Assembly (NCBI RefSeq): GCF_001700965.1
Contig: NZ_CP016756.1
Span: forward strand, 2,842,501 to 2,906,500
DNA from: Stenotrophomonas nitritireducens
Lineage (GTDB): Bacteria > Pseudomonadota > Gammaproteobacteria > Xanthomonadales > Xanthomonadaceae
Reading direction: 5' to 3'
Length of the DNA: 64,000 bases
The first letter of the stretch is position 1. Every line of letters starts with the position of its first letter. Below the pieces are notes generated by a model. The model had not been told where the DNA came from, did not search any database, and was given only the letters and a program-made list of their open reading frames with translations. A program made the position numbers and the translations under genes. Of the stretch, positions 57,150 through 64,000 are shown piece after piece.

Positions 57150-58253
57150 TCAGGCCGACGCGCTGATCGAGCTGCGCAGGCCCTTGTCGGCGGCGTGGCG
57201 CTCCAGCGCCAGTTCGATCAGACGGGTAATCAGCGCGGTATAACCCAGGCCGCTGGCGCCCCACAGCTTGGGGTACATGCTGATCTTGGTGAAGCCGGGC
57301 AGGGTGTTCAGTTCGTTGATGACAACCTCGCCTGCCTCGGTGAGGAACACGTCCACCCGCGCCATGCCGATGCAGTCCAGCGCCTGGTAGGCGCGCACGG
57401 CGATGTCGCGGATGCGTTGCTGCGCCTCGGCCGGGATATCGGCCGGGATCACCGTCTCGGCGCCGCTGGCGCTGATGTATTTGGTGTCGTAGGCGTAGAA
57501 GTCGTCATGCACCACCACTTCACCGCATACGCTGGCCTCGGGCAGGTCATTGCCCAGCACCGCGCATTCGATCTCGCGGCCGGCGATGGCCGATTCCACC
57601 AGCACCTTGTGGTCGAACGACAGCGCCAGCGCCATTGCGGTGGCGAATTCCTCGGCATTGCGCACCTTGCTCACGCCCACCGAGGAACCTTGGTTGGCCG
57701 GCTTGACGAACAGCGGCAGGCCCAGGCTTGCCACCAGTGCGTCGTAATCGGCGCCCGCAGCGGTGACGTGGTTGAAGCAGGCGAACGGTGCCACCGACAG
57801 GCCGGCGTCACGCAGCAGACGCTTGGCCATGTCCTTGTCCATCGCCGCCGCCGCGCCGAGCACACCGGGGCCGGCGAAGGGCAGGTTCAGCGTGCGCAGC
57901 AGGCCTTGCAGGGTGCCGTCTTCGCCCAGCGTGCCGTGCACGATCGGGAACACCACGTCCAGCTGCGGTACGGCGCGGCCGTCGGCGGCCAGCAACTGGC
58001 CACGTTCGGCGCCGGGCAGCACCGACAGCACCGGGCCGGAGGTGTCCAGCGCGATGCGCTTGGGGTCATCGGCATTGAGCAGGAAACCGGCGGGATCGCA
58101 CAGGTGCCACAGGCCCTGCTTGTCCACGCCGATAAGGCTGACGTCGAAACGCTCCTTGTCCAATGCATCGAGGATGTTCTTCGCCGACTGCAGCGAGACC
58201 TCGTGCTCGGCCGAACGACCGCCGAAAATGATGCCAACCCGGGTCTTGCCCAT
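57150..58253 (-). CDS. ddlA: D-alanine--D-alanine ligase
   Basis: 367 residues, DdlA-like length. ATP-grasp enzyme joining two D-Ala for peptidoglycan precursor synthesis. Motifs: [12 protein letters not shown] at the N-terminus, [17 protein letters not shown]-like A-G-R-E-I-E-C-A-V, and the C-terminal E-L-N-T-L-P-G-F-T. The start at 58253 ([12 protein letters not shown]) matches homologues. It lies outside the mur/fts cell-division cluster here. Confidence 0.94.
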   Translation of the reverse strand: MGKTRVGIIFGGRSAEHEVSLQSAKNILDALDKERFDVSLIGVDKQGLWHLCDPAGFLLNADDPKRIALDTSGPVLSVLPGAERGQLLAADGRAVPQLDVVFPIVHGTLGEDGTLQGLLRTLNLPFAGPGVLGAAAAMDKDMAKRLLRDAGLSVAPFACFNHVTAAGADYDALVASLGLPLFVKPANQGSSVGVSKVRNAEEFATAMALALSFDHKVLVESAIAGREIECAVLGNDLPEASVCGEVVVHDDFYAYDTKYISASGAETVIPADIPAEAQQRIRDIAVRAYQALDCIGMARVDVFLTEAGEVVINELNTLPGFTKISMYPKLWGASGLGYTALITRLIELALERHAADKGLRSSISASA

Positions 58254-58605
58254 TGCCTGTGTGCTCCTGCCGCTATGTTGAAGGGGTACGCATAGCATGA
58301 ACTCAAAGACGGTAATGGGGAATCGTGGATCGGGCGGGTCAAGCCACCGCGTCAGCAGCCGGCGACAGCCGCAGCGCGCAGCCCCGTGCAGGGCGTTGCT
58401 GTCCGGCAAACGTGCGCGTCTACATGAACAAATCCTGTGGCACGGACGTGGCCCGGGTAAGCCGCGTGCATCCGGTGCGGATAGCGGATGGCCTGAAACA
58501 CCGGCATATCCTTGCGCCCCGGCACGTTGCGCTTACCTCGGCTGCGGTGGCGGGTACGCTTAAACATCGTGCCTGTCAGGCTCCCAATCCCGGCCCTCCG
58601 GTAGA
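58254..58605. other. Gene-free divergent region between ddlA and ubiJ
   Basis: 352 GC-rich bases with no supported gene. One degenerate CCCGGGTAAGC-type repeat lies at about 58450-58475. It must hold promoters for both flanking genes, but I cannot point to boxes with confidence. Confidence 0.4.
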
Positions 58606-59265
58606 ATGCCGGGCATGCCTGCATCCCCCCTCAAGATGATCAAGCCGCTGGCCGGCCGTGCGCTGGAAGTGGCCTTGAACCGCGCCCTGGCGCTGGACCC
58701 GGACACCCGTACCGCCTTGGCCGCACTCGATGGCCAGCGCATCGCCCTGACCCTGGAGTCGCCATCGCTGGCGATGCAGATAGGCGTCGCTGGTGAACGG
58801 TTGACGGTCGGTCCGGTGGACCCTTCGCTGGAACCGGACCTGGCGGTGCGCAGCACCCTGGGCGGGGTGCTGGCGCAGCTGCCGTTCCTTGCCAATGCGC
58901 GCCGCGGCAACAGTGCGCCGGCGGGCCGGGTCAAGGTATCCGGCGATGCCGAACTGGCGCGCCGCCTGCAGCAGTTGGCTACCCGTTTTGATCCGGATTG
59001 GCAGCAGCCGTTTGTCAAAGCCTTTGGTGAAATCCTCGGCGTGCAGATCGCACAGACTTTGCGCGCGGCCTTGTTGCAGGCGCGTCGCAGTGCCAAGGAT
59101 CTGGCCGAGACCGCCGCCGAATACGTTACCGAGGAGTCGCGTGATGTTGTTGCCCGTGCCGAGCTGGACGCCTTCCATGACGATGTGGACGTGATCCGCG
59201 ACGACGTCGAGCGCATGGCTGCGCGCCTGGCCCGCCTGCGTCAGCGTCTGGGAGGTGCCGCATGA
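58606..59265 (+). CDS. ubiJ: UbiJ, ubiquinone biosynthesis accessory factor (SCP2-like)
   Basis: 219 residues. An N-terminal SCP2-like lipid-binding domain (about 10-115; [26 protein letters not shown]) and a C-terminal coiled coil ([20 protein letters not shown]). UbiJ binds ubiquinone intermediates in the soluble Ubi complex. ATGs at 58615 and 58636 are alternative starts; no ribosome site decides. It overlaps ubiB by ATGA. ubiE, often first in this operon, is absent. Confidence 0.88.
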   Translation: MPGMPASPLKMIKPLAGRALEVALNRALALDPDTRTALAALDGQRIALTLESPSLAMQIGVAGERLTVGPVDPSLEPDLAVRSTLGGVLAQLPFLANARRGNSAPAGRVKVSGDAELARRLQQLATRFDPDWQQPFVKAFGEILGVQIAQTLRAALLQARRSAKDLAETAAEYVTEESRDVVARAELDAFHDDVDVIRDDVERMAARLARLRQRLGGAA

Positions 59266-60929
59266 AGGCTACCCGCGCCATGTTCCGCGCCAGCCGCATC
59301 GGCCGGGTGATCCTGCGTTATCGGCTGGATGACCTGCTTGATGGCACCCCGGTCGAGCGTTGGCTGGGCATCGCCAAGCCGTTCGTGCCGCGTGCCAGTG
59401 CCGATATCGCCTCGCAGTCGCGCGGCGCACGTCTGCGTCTGGCGCTGCAGGAACTGGGCCCGATCTTCGTCAAGTTCGGGCAGATCCTGTCCACGCGCCG
59501 CGACCTGGTGCCGCCGGATGTCGCCGCCGAGCTGACCCTGCTGCAGGACCGGGTCAAGCCCTTCGATGGCGAACGCGCGCTGCAGATCGTCGAGCAGGCG
59601 TTGGGCCTGCCGATCACCGAGGCCTTCACCAGCTTCGACACCACGCCGCTGGCCTCGGCCTCGATCGCGCAGGTGCATGCGGCCACGCTGGACGGCGGCC
59701 GCCAGGTGGTGGTCAAGGTGTTGCGCCCGGATATCGAAAAGCAGATTGCCGGGGATATCGCCCTGCTCAAGTCATTGGCGGCGCTGGTCGAACGCACCCA
59801 TCCGCGCGCGGACAAGATCCGCCCGCGCGAAGTGGTGGCCGAGATCGAAACCACCCTGGCCGCCGAGCTGGACCTGCAGCGCGAAGGCGCCAATGCCAGC
59901 GTGCTGCGCCGCTTCTGGGAAAACTCCGACGATCTGTACGTGCCGGAAGTGATCTGGAGCCATACCGCCGAACGCGCGCTCACATTGGAGCGGGTCTGGG
60001 GCATTCCGTCCGACGATATCGTCGCCCTGGACAAGGCCGGCATCAACCGCAAGGCGCTGGCGGCCAAGGGCGTGCGCGTGTTCTACACGCAGGTGTTCCG
60101 CGACAACTTCTTCCACGCCGATGCGCATGCCGGCAACATCTGGGTCGACATCGATCCGGCGCGCCGCGACAACCCGCGTTTCATCGCGCTGGACTTCGGC
60201 ATCATGGGCCAGCTGTCGGAAGAGGATCAGTTCTATCTGGCCGAAAACTTCATGGCCATCTTCAACCGCGATTACCGCCGCATCGCCGAGCTGCACCTGC
60301 AGGCGCAGTGGATGCCGAACACGGTGCGCATCGACGAGCTGGAAGCGGCCGTGCGTGCGGTCTGCGAGCCGTATTTCACCCGCCCGCTGTCGCAGATTTC
60401 GTTGGCCGAAGTGCTGATGAAGCTGTTCCGCACCGCCCAGCGTTACCAGCTGACCCTGCAGCCGCAGTTGATCCTGTTGCAGAAGACGCTGCTCAACATC
60501 GAAGGCGTGGGCCGCCAGCTCGATCCGAACCTGGACATCTGGGAAGTGGCCAAGCCGGTGCTGGAGCGCATCCTGCGCGAACGCTACAGCCCGCGCCGCG
60601 CGCTGAAGGAACTGCGTAAGCGCCTGCCGGAAATCATGACCCAGGCGCCGGACATGCCGGCGCTGCTGCACAGCTGGCTGCGCCAGCAGGTGGAAGGCAA
60701 ACATGAGCTGGCGATGCGTTCGCAGGACATCGTCAACCTCGACGACACGCTCAAGCGCATGCAGCGCCGCGTGGTCACCGCCGTGGCCGGTGCCGGTTTG
60801 ATGGTGGTGTCGGCGTTGTTGTACGGCCTGCAGGCCGCTGGCCCGCAGTTCGCGTCGATCCCCGTTTGGTCGTGGGTGACCGGCGTGGTCGGTGCGGTTG
60901 CGGTGGCGTCGGCGTGGTTGCGTCGATGA
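59262..60929 (+). CDS. ubiB: UbiB, ubiquinone biosynthesis protein kinase-like ATPase
   Basis: 555 residues of the ADCK/UbiB atypical kinase family. Signature K71-F-G-Q, the Ala-rich loop A-S-A-S-I-A-Q in place of the Gly loop, Q-V-V-V-K-V-L-R-P, and N-I-W-V-D...A-L-D-F-G for metal binding. Two C-terminal transmembrane helices (about 505-550) anchor it in the membrane. ATP hydrolysis helps pull coenzyme Q intermediates from the membrane. Coupled to ubiJ and to the downstream RluA-family gene by ATGA overlaps. Confidence 0.95.
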   Translation: MKATRAMFRASRIGRVILRYRLDDLLDGTPVERWLGIAKPFVPRASADIASQSRGARLRLALQELGPIFVKFGQILSTRRDLVPPDVAAELTLLQDRVKPFDGERALQIVEQALGLPITEAFTSFDTTPLASASIAQVHAATLDGGRQVVVKVLRPDIEKQIAGDIALLKSLAALVERTHPRADKIRPREVVAEIETTLAAELDLQREGANASVLRRFWENSDDLYVPEVIWSHTAERALTLERVWGIPSDDIVALDKAGINRKALAAKGVRVFYTQVFRDNFFHADAHAGNIWVDIDPARRDNPRFIALDFGIMGQLSEEDQFYLAENFMAIFNRDYRRIAELHLQAQWMPNTVRIDELEAAVRAVCEPYFTRPLSQISLAEVLMKLFRTAQRYQLTLQPQLILLQKTLLNIEGVGRQLDPNLDIWEVAKPVLERILRERYSPRRALKELRKRLPEIMTQAPDMPALLHSWLRQQVEGKHELAMRSQDIVNLDDTLKRMQRRVVTAVAGAGLMVVSALLYGLQAAGPQFASIPVWSWVTGVVGAVAVASAWLRR

Positions 60930-61675
60930 GTGATGTGATTGAAGAAGTGGCAGCGGCGCCGGTGGTGTTTGAACCGCTGCCGCTGTTGTACGAAGACCAG
61001 TGGTTGGCGGTGGTCAACAAGCCCGCCGGTTTGATGGTCCACGACAGCAAACTGGCGCGCGGCGAGGATGATTTCCTGGCCGACCGCCTGCGCGAGCAGT
61101 TGGGCAAGCCGATCTTCCTGGTGCACCGCCTGGACCGCGCCACCAGCGGCTGCCTGCTGCTGGCCTTTGATCGCGAAAGCGCCAGCACGCTGGGCAAGAC
61201 CCTGATGGGCGGCGAGGTGGAAAAGCATTACCTGGCTGTCTGCCGTGGCTGGCCGGCCGAAGACGCCTTCACCGTTGACCACGATCTGGATGGCGGCCCT
61301 GGCAAGCCGGTCAAGAAGCAGGCCATCACCCACTTCCAGAAACTGCTGGAAGGTGAGCTGCCGATTCCGTCGGCGGGCTTTCCTACCTCGCGTTATGCGT
61401 TGCTGCGCTGCCAGCCGCAGACCGGCCGTTTCCGCCAGATCCGCCGGCACCTCAAGCACATGTTCCACCACATGATCGGCGACACCAGCCACGGCGATGG
61501 CCGCCACAACCGCAGCTTCCGCATGCAGGGCGTGCACCGCATGCTGCTGCACGCCGAGCGCCTGGCCTTCCCGCATCCGCAGGACGGCCGCCGCATCGAC
61601 GTACGCGCCCCGCTGGACCGCGAGTTCCAGAAGGCAATGGACCTGTTCGGCTGGAAGCTGCCAGACCAGCCGTAG
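60926..61675 (+). CDS. RluA-family pseudouridine synthase (TruC-like)
   Basis: 249 residues without an S4 domain. Catalytic Asp70 in [10 protein letters not shown], and [13 protein letters not shown] near the N-terminus. The lack of S4, the short length and the [11 protein letters not shown] end motif with [12 protein letters not shown] point to TruC, which modifies U65 of some tRNAs. The start overlaps the ubiB stop by ATGA, so it is co-translated with the ubi pair. Confidence 0.9.
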   Translation: MSDVIEEVAAAPVVFEPLPLLYEDQWLAVVNKPAGLMVHDSKLARGEDDFLADRLREQLGKPIFLVHRLDRATSGCLLLAFDRESASTLGKTLMGGEVEKHYLAVCRGWPAEDAFTVDHDLDGGPGKPVKKQAITHFQKLLEGELPIPSAGFPTSRYALLRCQPQTGRFRQIRRHLKHMFHHMIGDTSHGDGRHNRSFRMQGVHRMLLHAERLAFPHPQDGRRIDVRAPLDREFQKAMDLFGWKLPDQP

Positions 61676-61691
61676 TGCCCGCACCGCCAAT

Positions 61692-61897
61692 GTAGTGCCG
61701 AGCCATGCTCGGCAATGGGCATCACCGATAATCCATCGGCCTTTTGTAGGAGCGGCGTAAGCCGCGAAGCTCGCAGACTTTCAGATTGCAGGCATGCCGC
61801 TAATTCCAACAATGCCGGCTTCGCGGCTTACGCCGCTCCTACAGCCTCACTGACGGTTCCGCGGTAACGCCCCTGCCGAGCATGGCTCGGCACTACA
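61692..61897. repeat. Nested palindromes: SMAG pair enclosing a TGTAGGAGCGGCGT pair
   Basis: TAGTGCCGAGCCATGCTCGG at the left end and its complement at 61869-61896 are oppositely oriented. Inside lie TGTAGGAGCGGCGTAAGCCG at 61746-61765 and its inverse at 61820-61841. Together they can form a double-layered cruciform between the convergent TruC-like and DUF2059 genes. Confidence 0.85.
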
Positions 61898-61910
61898 TGT
61901 TTGCGCTGCC

Positions 61911-62435
61911 TTACTTGGCGCTTTCGCTGCTGATCTTTTCCAGATCCTTCTGCAGGTCCGCCATCAGCGGCGTCATCTTCTGCTGGATGGCGACCATCAG
62001 GTTCTGCATCAGCGTCGGGGTCTTGTCGAGCAGGCTCTGGCCTGCCGGGCTTTCATAGAACTCGGCCATCGCCAGCACGTCTTCCTTCGAGAACGATTGC
62101 TTGTACAGGTCCACATACATCGGACGCATCTGCGACCAGGCCAAGGCCTGCCGCAATGTCTGCGAAGTGCGCTGCTGGATGCGCTGCAGCCCCGCCTTCT
62201 GCTCCGGCGTCAGCGACTGCCGCTCGGCGATCTGGGCGAACTGCTGGGCCTGCATGGCTTCCATCTGCGGCAGCATCGCGTCGAGCATGTTCTGCGCGCG
62301 CGAGGCCGCCAGCAGCCGGTTGACGTCGGCATCGGTGGCGGGCGTGGCCCAGGCGGGCGCGATGCCGCCCAGCAGCAGGCCGGCGGCCACCAGTACAGGG
62401 GCAAAACGGGTACGGAGGGAGGGGTAGCGCTGCAT
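61911..62435 (-). CDS. DUF2059 secreted protein
   Basis: 174 residues with a signal peptide (about M1-A30, ending P-A-W-A). The mature part is helical: L-L-A-A-S-R-A-Q-N-M-L-D-A-M, then M-Y-V-D-L-Y-K-Q-S-F-S-K-E-D-V-L-A-M-A-E-F-Y-E-S-P-A-G-Q-S-L-L-D-K, the DUF2059 core. Role unknown; periplasmic. Start at 62435 avoids a non-homologous extension. Confidence 0.88.
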   Translation of the reverse strand: MQRYPSLRTRFAPVLVAAGLLLGGIAPAWATPATDADVNRLLAASRAQNMLDAMLPQMEAMQAQQFAQIAERQSLTPEQKAGLQRIQQRTSQTLRQALAWSQMRPMYVDLYKQSFSKEDVLAMAEFYESPAGQSLLDKTPTLMQNLMVAIQQKMTPLMADLQKDLEKISSESAK

Positions 62436-62741
62436 GGGTCGTCCTTGCGATGGGCAGGGCTTGAGCATAACCGGCGTGCTGCCAGCCACGCTTGACGGTT
62501 GTTCGGAGCTTCCAGCCCGGTGTTCAGACGTTCCAAGCGTATTCCATAACGTATTGATTGTTATGGGTAATCGCCCTCTTACGCTCGTTCATTAGCATAA
62601 ATGAATGACGCACGCATTACATAAACTGCGAAAAATAGAGACGCGGGTCACGTTTTTATCTATGCTCTGCCCCGAAGCTGCACTCCAGGGGGGAGCACGT
62701 GGATTCGCAACCCGCGTGCCCGCAACAATCAGGAAGCTGCG
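62436..62741. promoter_or_regulatory. Divergent intergenic region before the HEAT-repeat gene
   Basis: 306 bases, AT-rich at about 62540-62670 (CATAACGTATTGATTGTTATGGG inverted repeat around 62547-62569; ATTAGCATAAATGAATGACG). CATAACGTATTGATTGTTATG has arms CATAAC/GTTATG. A TATGCT -10-like box lies at about 62662. Probably the promoter of the membrane operon downstream. Confidence 0.45.
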
Positions 62742-63803
62742 ATGGACAGTCTGACCGAGGGACCGACAGTACTGGTGGTAGCCAGCGGGGTGGCGATATT
62801 CACGCTGCTGCTGGCGAGTGTCCTGTTGGCGATCATTGTGTTCCTGCGCGCACGCGCGCAACGCCGGGATCAGCGTGACGCGCAGGCCCGGCACTATTGG
62901 ACCGACGTACTACAACGCGAACTTGCCGGTGAAACCGTGCCGGTCAAGCGCCTGCAGCGTGACGAGGTCATCGGCTTCATCGAAGCCTGGAACGCCCTGT
63001 GTGAAACGCTGCCCGAAGCCTCGGTGCGACGATTGGCCGCGCTCGGTCACCGGGTTGGCCTGGCAGAGGCGTCGCAGCGCATGCTGCGTGGCAGCTACCA
63101 CGATCGCGCCATGACCATCATCGCGCTGGGCCACCTGCGCGACCGTCACCTGTACGACCAGCTGGCGCCGTTCCTCGACGACCGCAGCCCTATTGTCTCG
63201 CTGTGTGCGGCGCGGGCGTTGGCACAGGTGGACCCACCGCGCGCGATGTCCGCATTCGTGCCGATGATCGCCGAACGCGAGGACTGGGTGCCGGGCAGCG
63301 TGGCGCGCATTCTGGCCGAGAACGTCGATGGCAGTGCCGCCCGCGAGATCAGCAATGCCCTGTTGCGCGCCAATGCCGACTCCACTGTCAAGCTGGTGCG
63401 GTTCCTGGCCGACATCGATCCGCAGCGAGCGGCGGTGGTGGTCAGGCAGCTGCTCGACGGGCATGTGGACGACCACATCATCTCGGTCTGCCTGCAGTTG
63501 ATCACCGATGCCCAGGACCGTGAGCGGGTGATCGGATTCCTCGCCGCCTCGCGCTGGCATGTGCGCATGCATGCCGCCGCCGCATTGGGACGCATCGGCA
63601 CGGCGGCCGACCGCGGGCGCCTGGAAATGCTGTTGTCCGACAGCGTGTGGTGGGTGCGCTACCGCACCGCCCAGGCCCTGCTGGTGCTGCCCGGGATGGG
63701 CGCCGATGCGCTGCGCGAAATCCAGTTGCGGCATACCGATGCCTATGGGCGCGACATCATCGAACAAGTGTTGTCCGAACACGCACTGAAGAGTTCGGTA
63801 TGA
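62742..63803 (+). CDS. Membrane-anchored HEAT-repeat protein
   Basis: 353 residues. One N-terminal transmembrane helix (about 9-36, V-L-V-V-A-S-G-V-A-I-F-T-L-L-L-A-S-V-L) is followed by a basic stop-transfer and a cytoplasmic helical solenoid with HEAT/PBS-type repeats (V-S-L-C-A-A-R-A-L-A-Q-V; V-R-M-H-A-A-A-A-L-G-R-I-G; V-R-Y-R-T-A-Q-A-L-L). It overlaps the next gene by ATGA. HEAT proteins of this type are found beside glycosyltransferase family 2 genes in polysaccharide loci, where they may scaffold the synthase; that is inference. Confidence 0.85.
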   Translation: MDSLTEGPTVLVVASGVAIFTLLLASVLLAIIVFLRARAQRRDQRDAQARHYWTDVLQRELAGETVPVKRLQRDEVIGFIEAWNALCETLPEASVRRLAALGHRVGLAEASQRMLRGSYHDRAMTIIALGHLRDRHLYDQLAPFLDDRSPIVSLCAARALAQVDPPRAMSAFVPMIAEREDWVPGSVARILAENVDGSAAREISNALLRANADSTVKLVRFLADIDPQRAAVVVRQLLDGHVDDHIISVCLQLITDAQDRERVIGFLAASRWHVRMHAAAALGRIGTAADRGRLEMLLSDSVWWVRYRTAQALLVLPGMGADALREIQLRHTDAYGRDIIEQVLSEHALKSSV

Positions 63804-64000
63804 ACGCTTACTGGCTGATGCTGGTGGGCTATGTGCAGCAGATACCGTGGCTGCGCATCGCCGATTCGATGCAATGGTTCTTCATGATCTATTTCGTCGC
63901 GATCAACCTGGCCTACCTGATCCTGAACTACATCTCGGCCTACCAGATCGTGCGCTACATGCGCGAGTACCGGGCCAATTACCTGCCGGCGGGGCTGCGC
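63800..64000 (+). CDS. Membrane protein, 3' end outside window (probable GT2 N-terminus)
   Basis: 67 codons are visible. It starts MNAYWLMLVGYVQQIPWLR and has a hydrophobic segment at about 25-46 (Q-W-F-F-M-I-Y-F-V-A-I-N-L-A-Y-L-I-L-N-Y). Such a start, directly coupled to a HEAT-repeat membrane protein, fits a family 2 glycosyltransferase whose catalytic domain would lie beyond the window. Not provable from this fragment. Confidence 0.5.
   Translation, partial: MNAYWLMLVGYVQQIPWLRIADSMQWFFMIYFVAINLAYLILNYISAYQIVRYMREYRANYLPAGLR

Overview
The window is GC-rich chromosomal DNA from a gammaproteobacterium of the Xanthomonadaceae, most probably Stenotrophomonas. The evidence is the abundant GTAG-type palindromes built on GCCGAGCCATGCTCGGC (the SMAG repeats of Stenotrophomonas), the interspersed hairpins beginning TGTAGGAGCGGCGT, an H-NS-like protein of the Xanthomonas XrvA type, an oleABCD set and an aroQ-accB-accC operon. 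Most genes are housekeeping or metabolic. No rRNA, tRNA or CRISPR array was recognised.

Layout. 0-1 kb: two coupled unknown genes. 1-3.8 kb (minus): aroQ, a lysozyme-inhibitor-like secreted protein, accB, accC. 4.3-7.4 kb (plus): a TetR/NemR-like repressor with a palindromic operator, then a DJ-1/PfpI protein, an Ohr/OsmC peroxidase and a quinone-oxidoreductase-like enzyme, together an electrophile or peroxide stress module. 7.5-14.4 kb (minus): a secreted sulfatase, and upstream of it a tight five-gene operon of two radical SAM proteins, a phosphatase/sulfatase-fold hydrolase, an ATP-grasp protein and a leucine-rich-repeat protein. This matches the uncharacterised STM4011-STM4015 set. 14.5-15.4 kb: six tandem copies of a 150-bp repeat. 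15.6-18 kb: a beta-lactamase-fold hydrolase, a secreted unknown and a decayed AraC-type gene.

About 18.0-22.9 kb is an AT-richer accessory island. It holds an AAA_13 ATPase with a CxxC hook and an R-x3-E...H triad suggesting a RloC/PrrC-type anticodon nuclease, two 61-bp attC-like integron recombination sites flanking a small membrane/zinc-ribbon gene, a small zinc-ribbon gene and a DUF2834 membrane protein.

23-33 kb: a secreted alpha/beta hydrolase, a SCO1-type copper chaperone and cyoABCD (minus). A MocR-type regulator is divergent from cyoA, followed by a membrane/thioredoxin-like pair and a second MocR. An inverted repeat built on CCATACAA/TTGTATGG lies before both the first regulator and the pair. 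33.7-43.5 kb: an H-NS-like protein, then a HutC-type repressor and a CoA-hydrolase/transferase homologue divergent from a five-gene, translationally coupled catabolic operon (two MmgE/PrpD proteins, a PaaK-like ligase, an amidase, a CaiB-type CoA transferase) whose substrate is unknown. 43.9-48 kb: trmL, a small secreted VRP-repeat protein and a large secreted M16 peptidase.

48.5-57 kb: a DUF4156 lipoprotein and the long-chain olefin pathway oleA, oleB, oleC, oleD, interleaved with a phospholipase-D-like nuclease, a YkgJ cysteine-cluster protein, a DUF559 nuclease and many repeats. 57-64 kb: DUF1328, ddl (minus), ubiJ-ubiB-RluA-family synthase (plus), DUF2059 (minus), and a HEAT-repeat membrane protein coupled to a truncated membrane protein at the window end. 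The best candidates for undescribed biology are the STM4011-4015 operon, the AAA_13 nuclease candidate in the island, and the double-MmgE catabolic operon.
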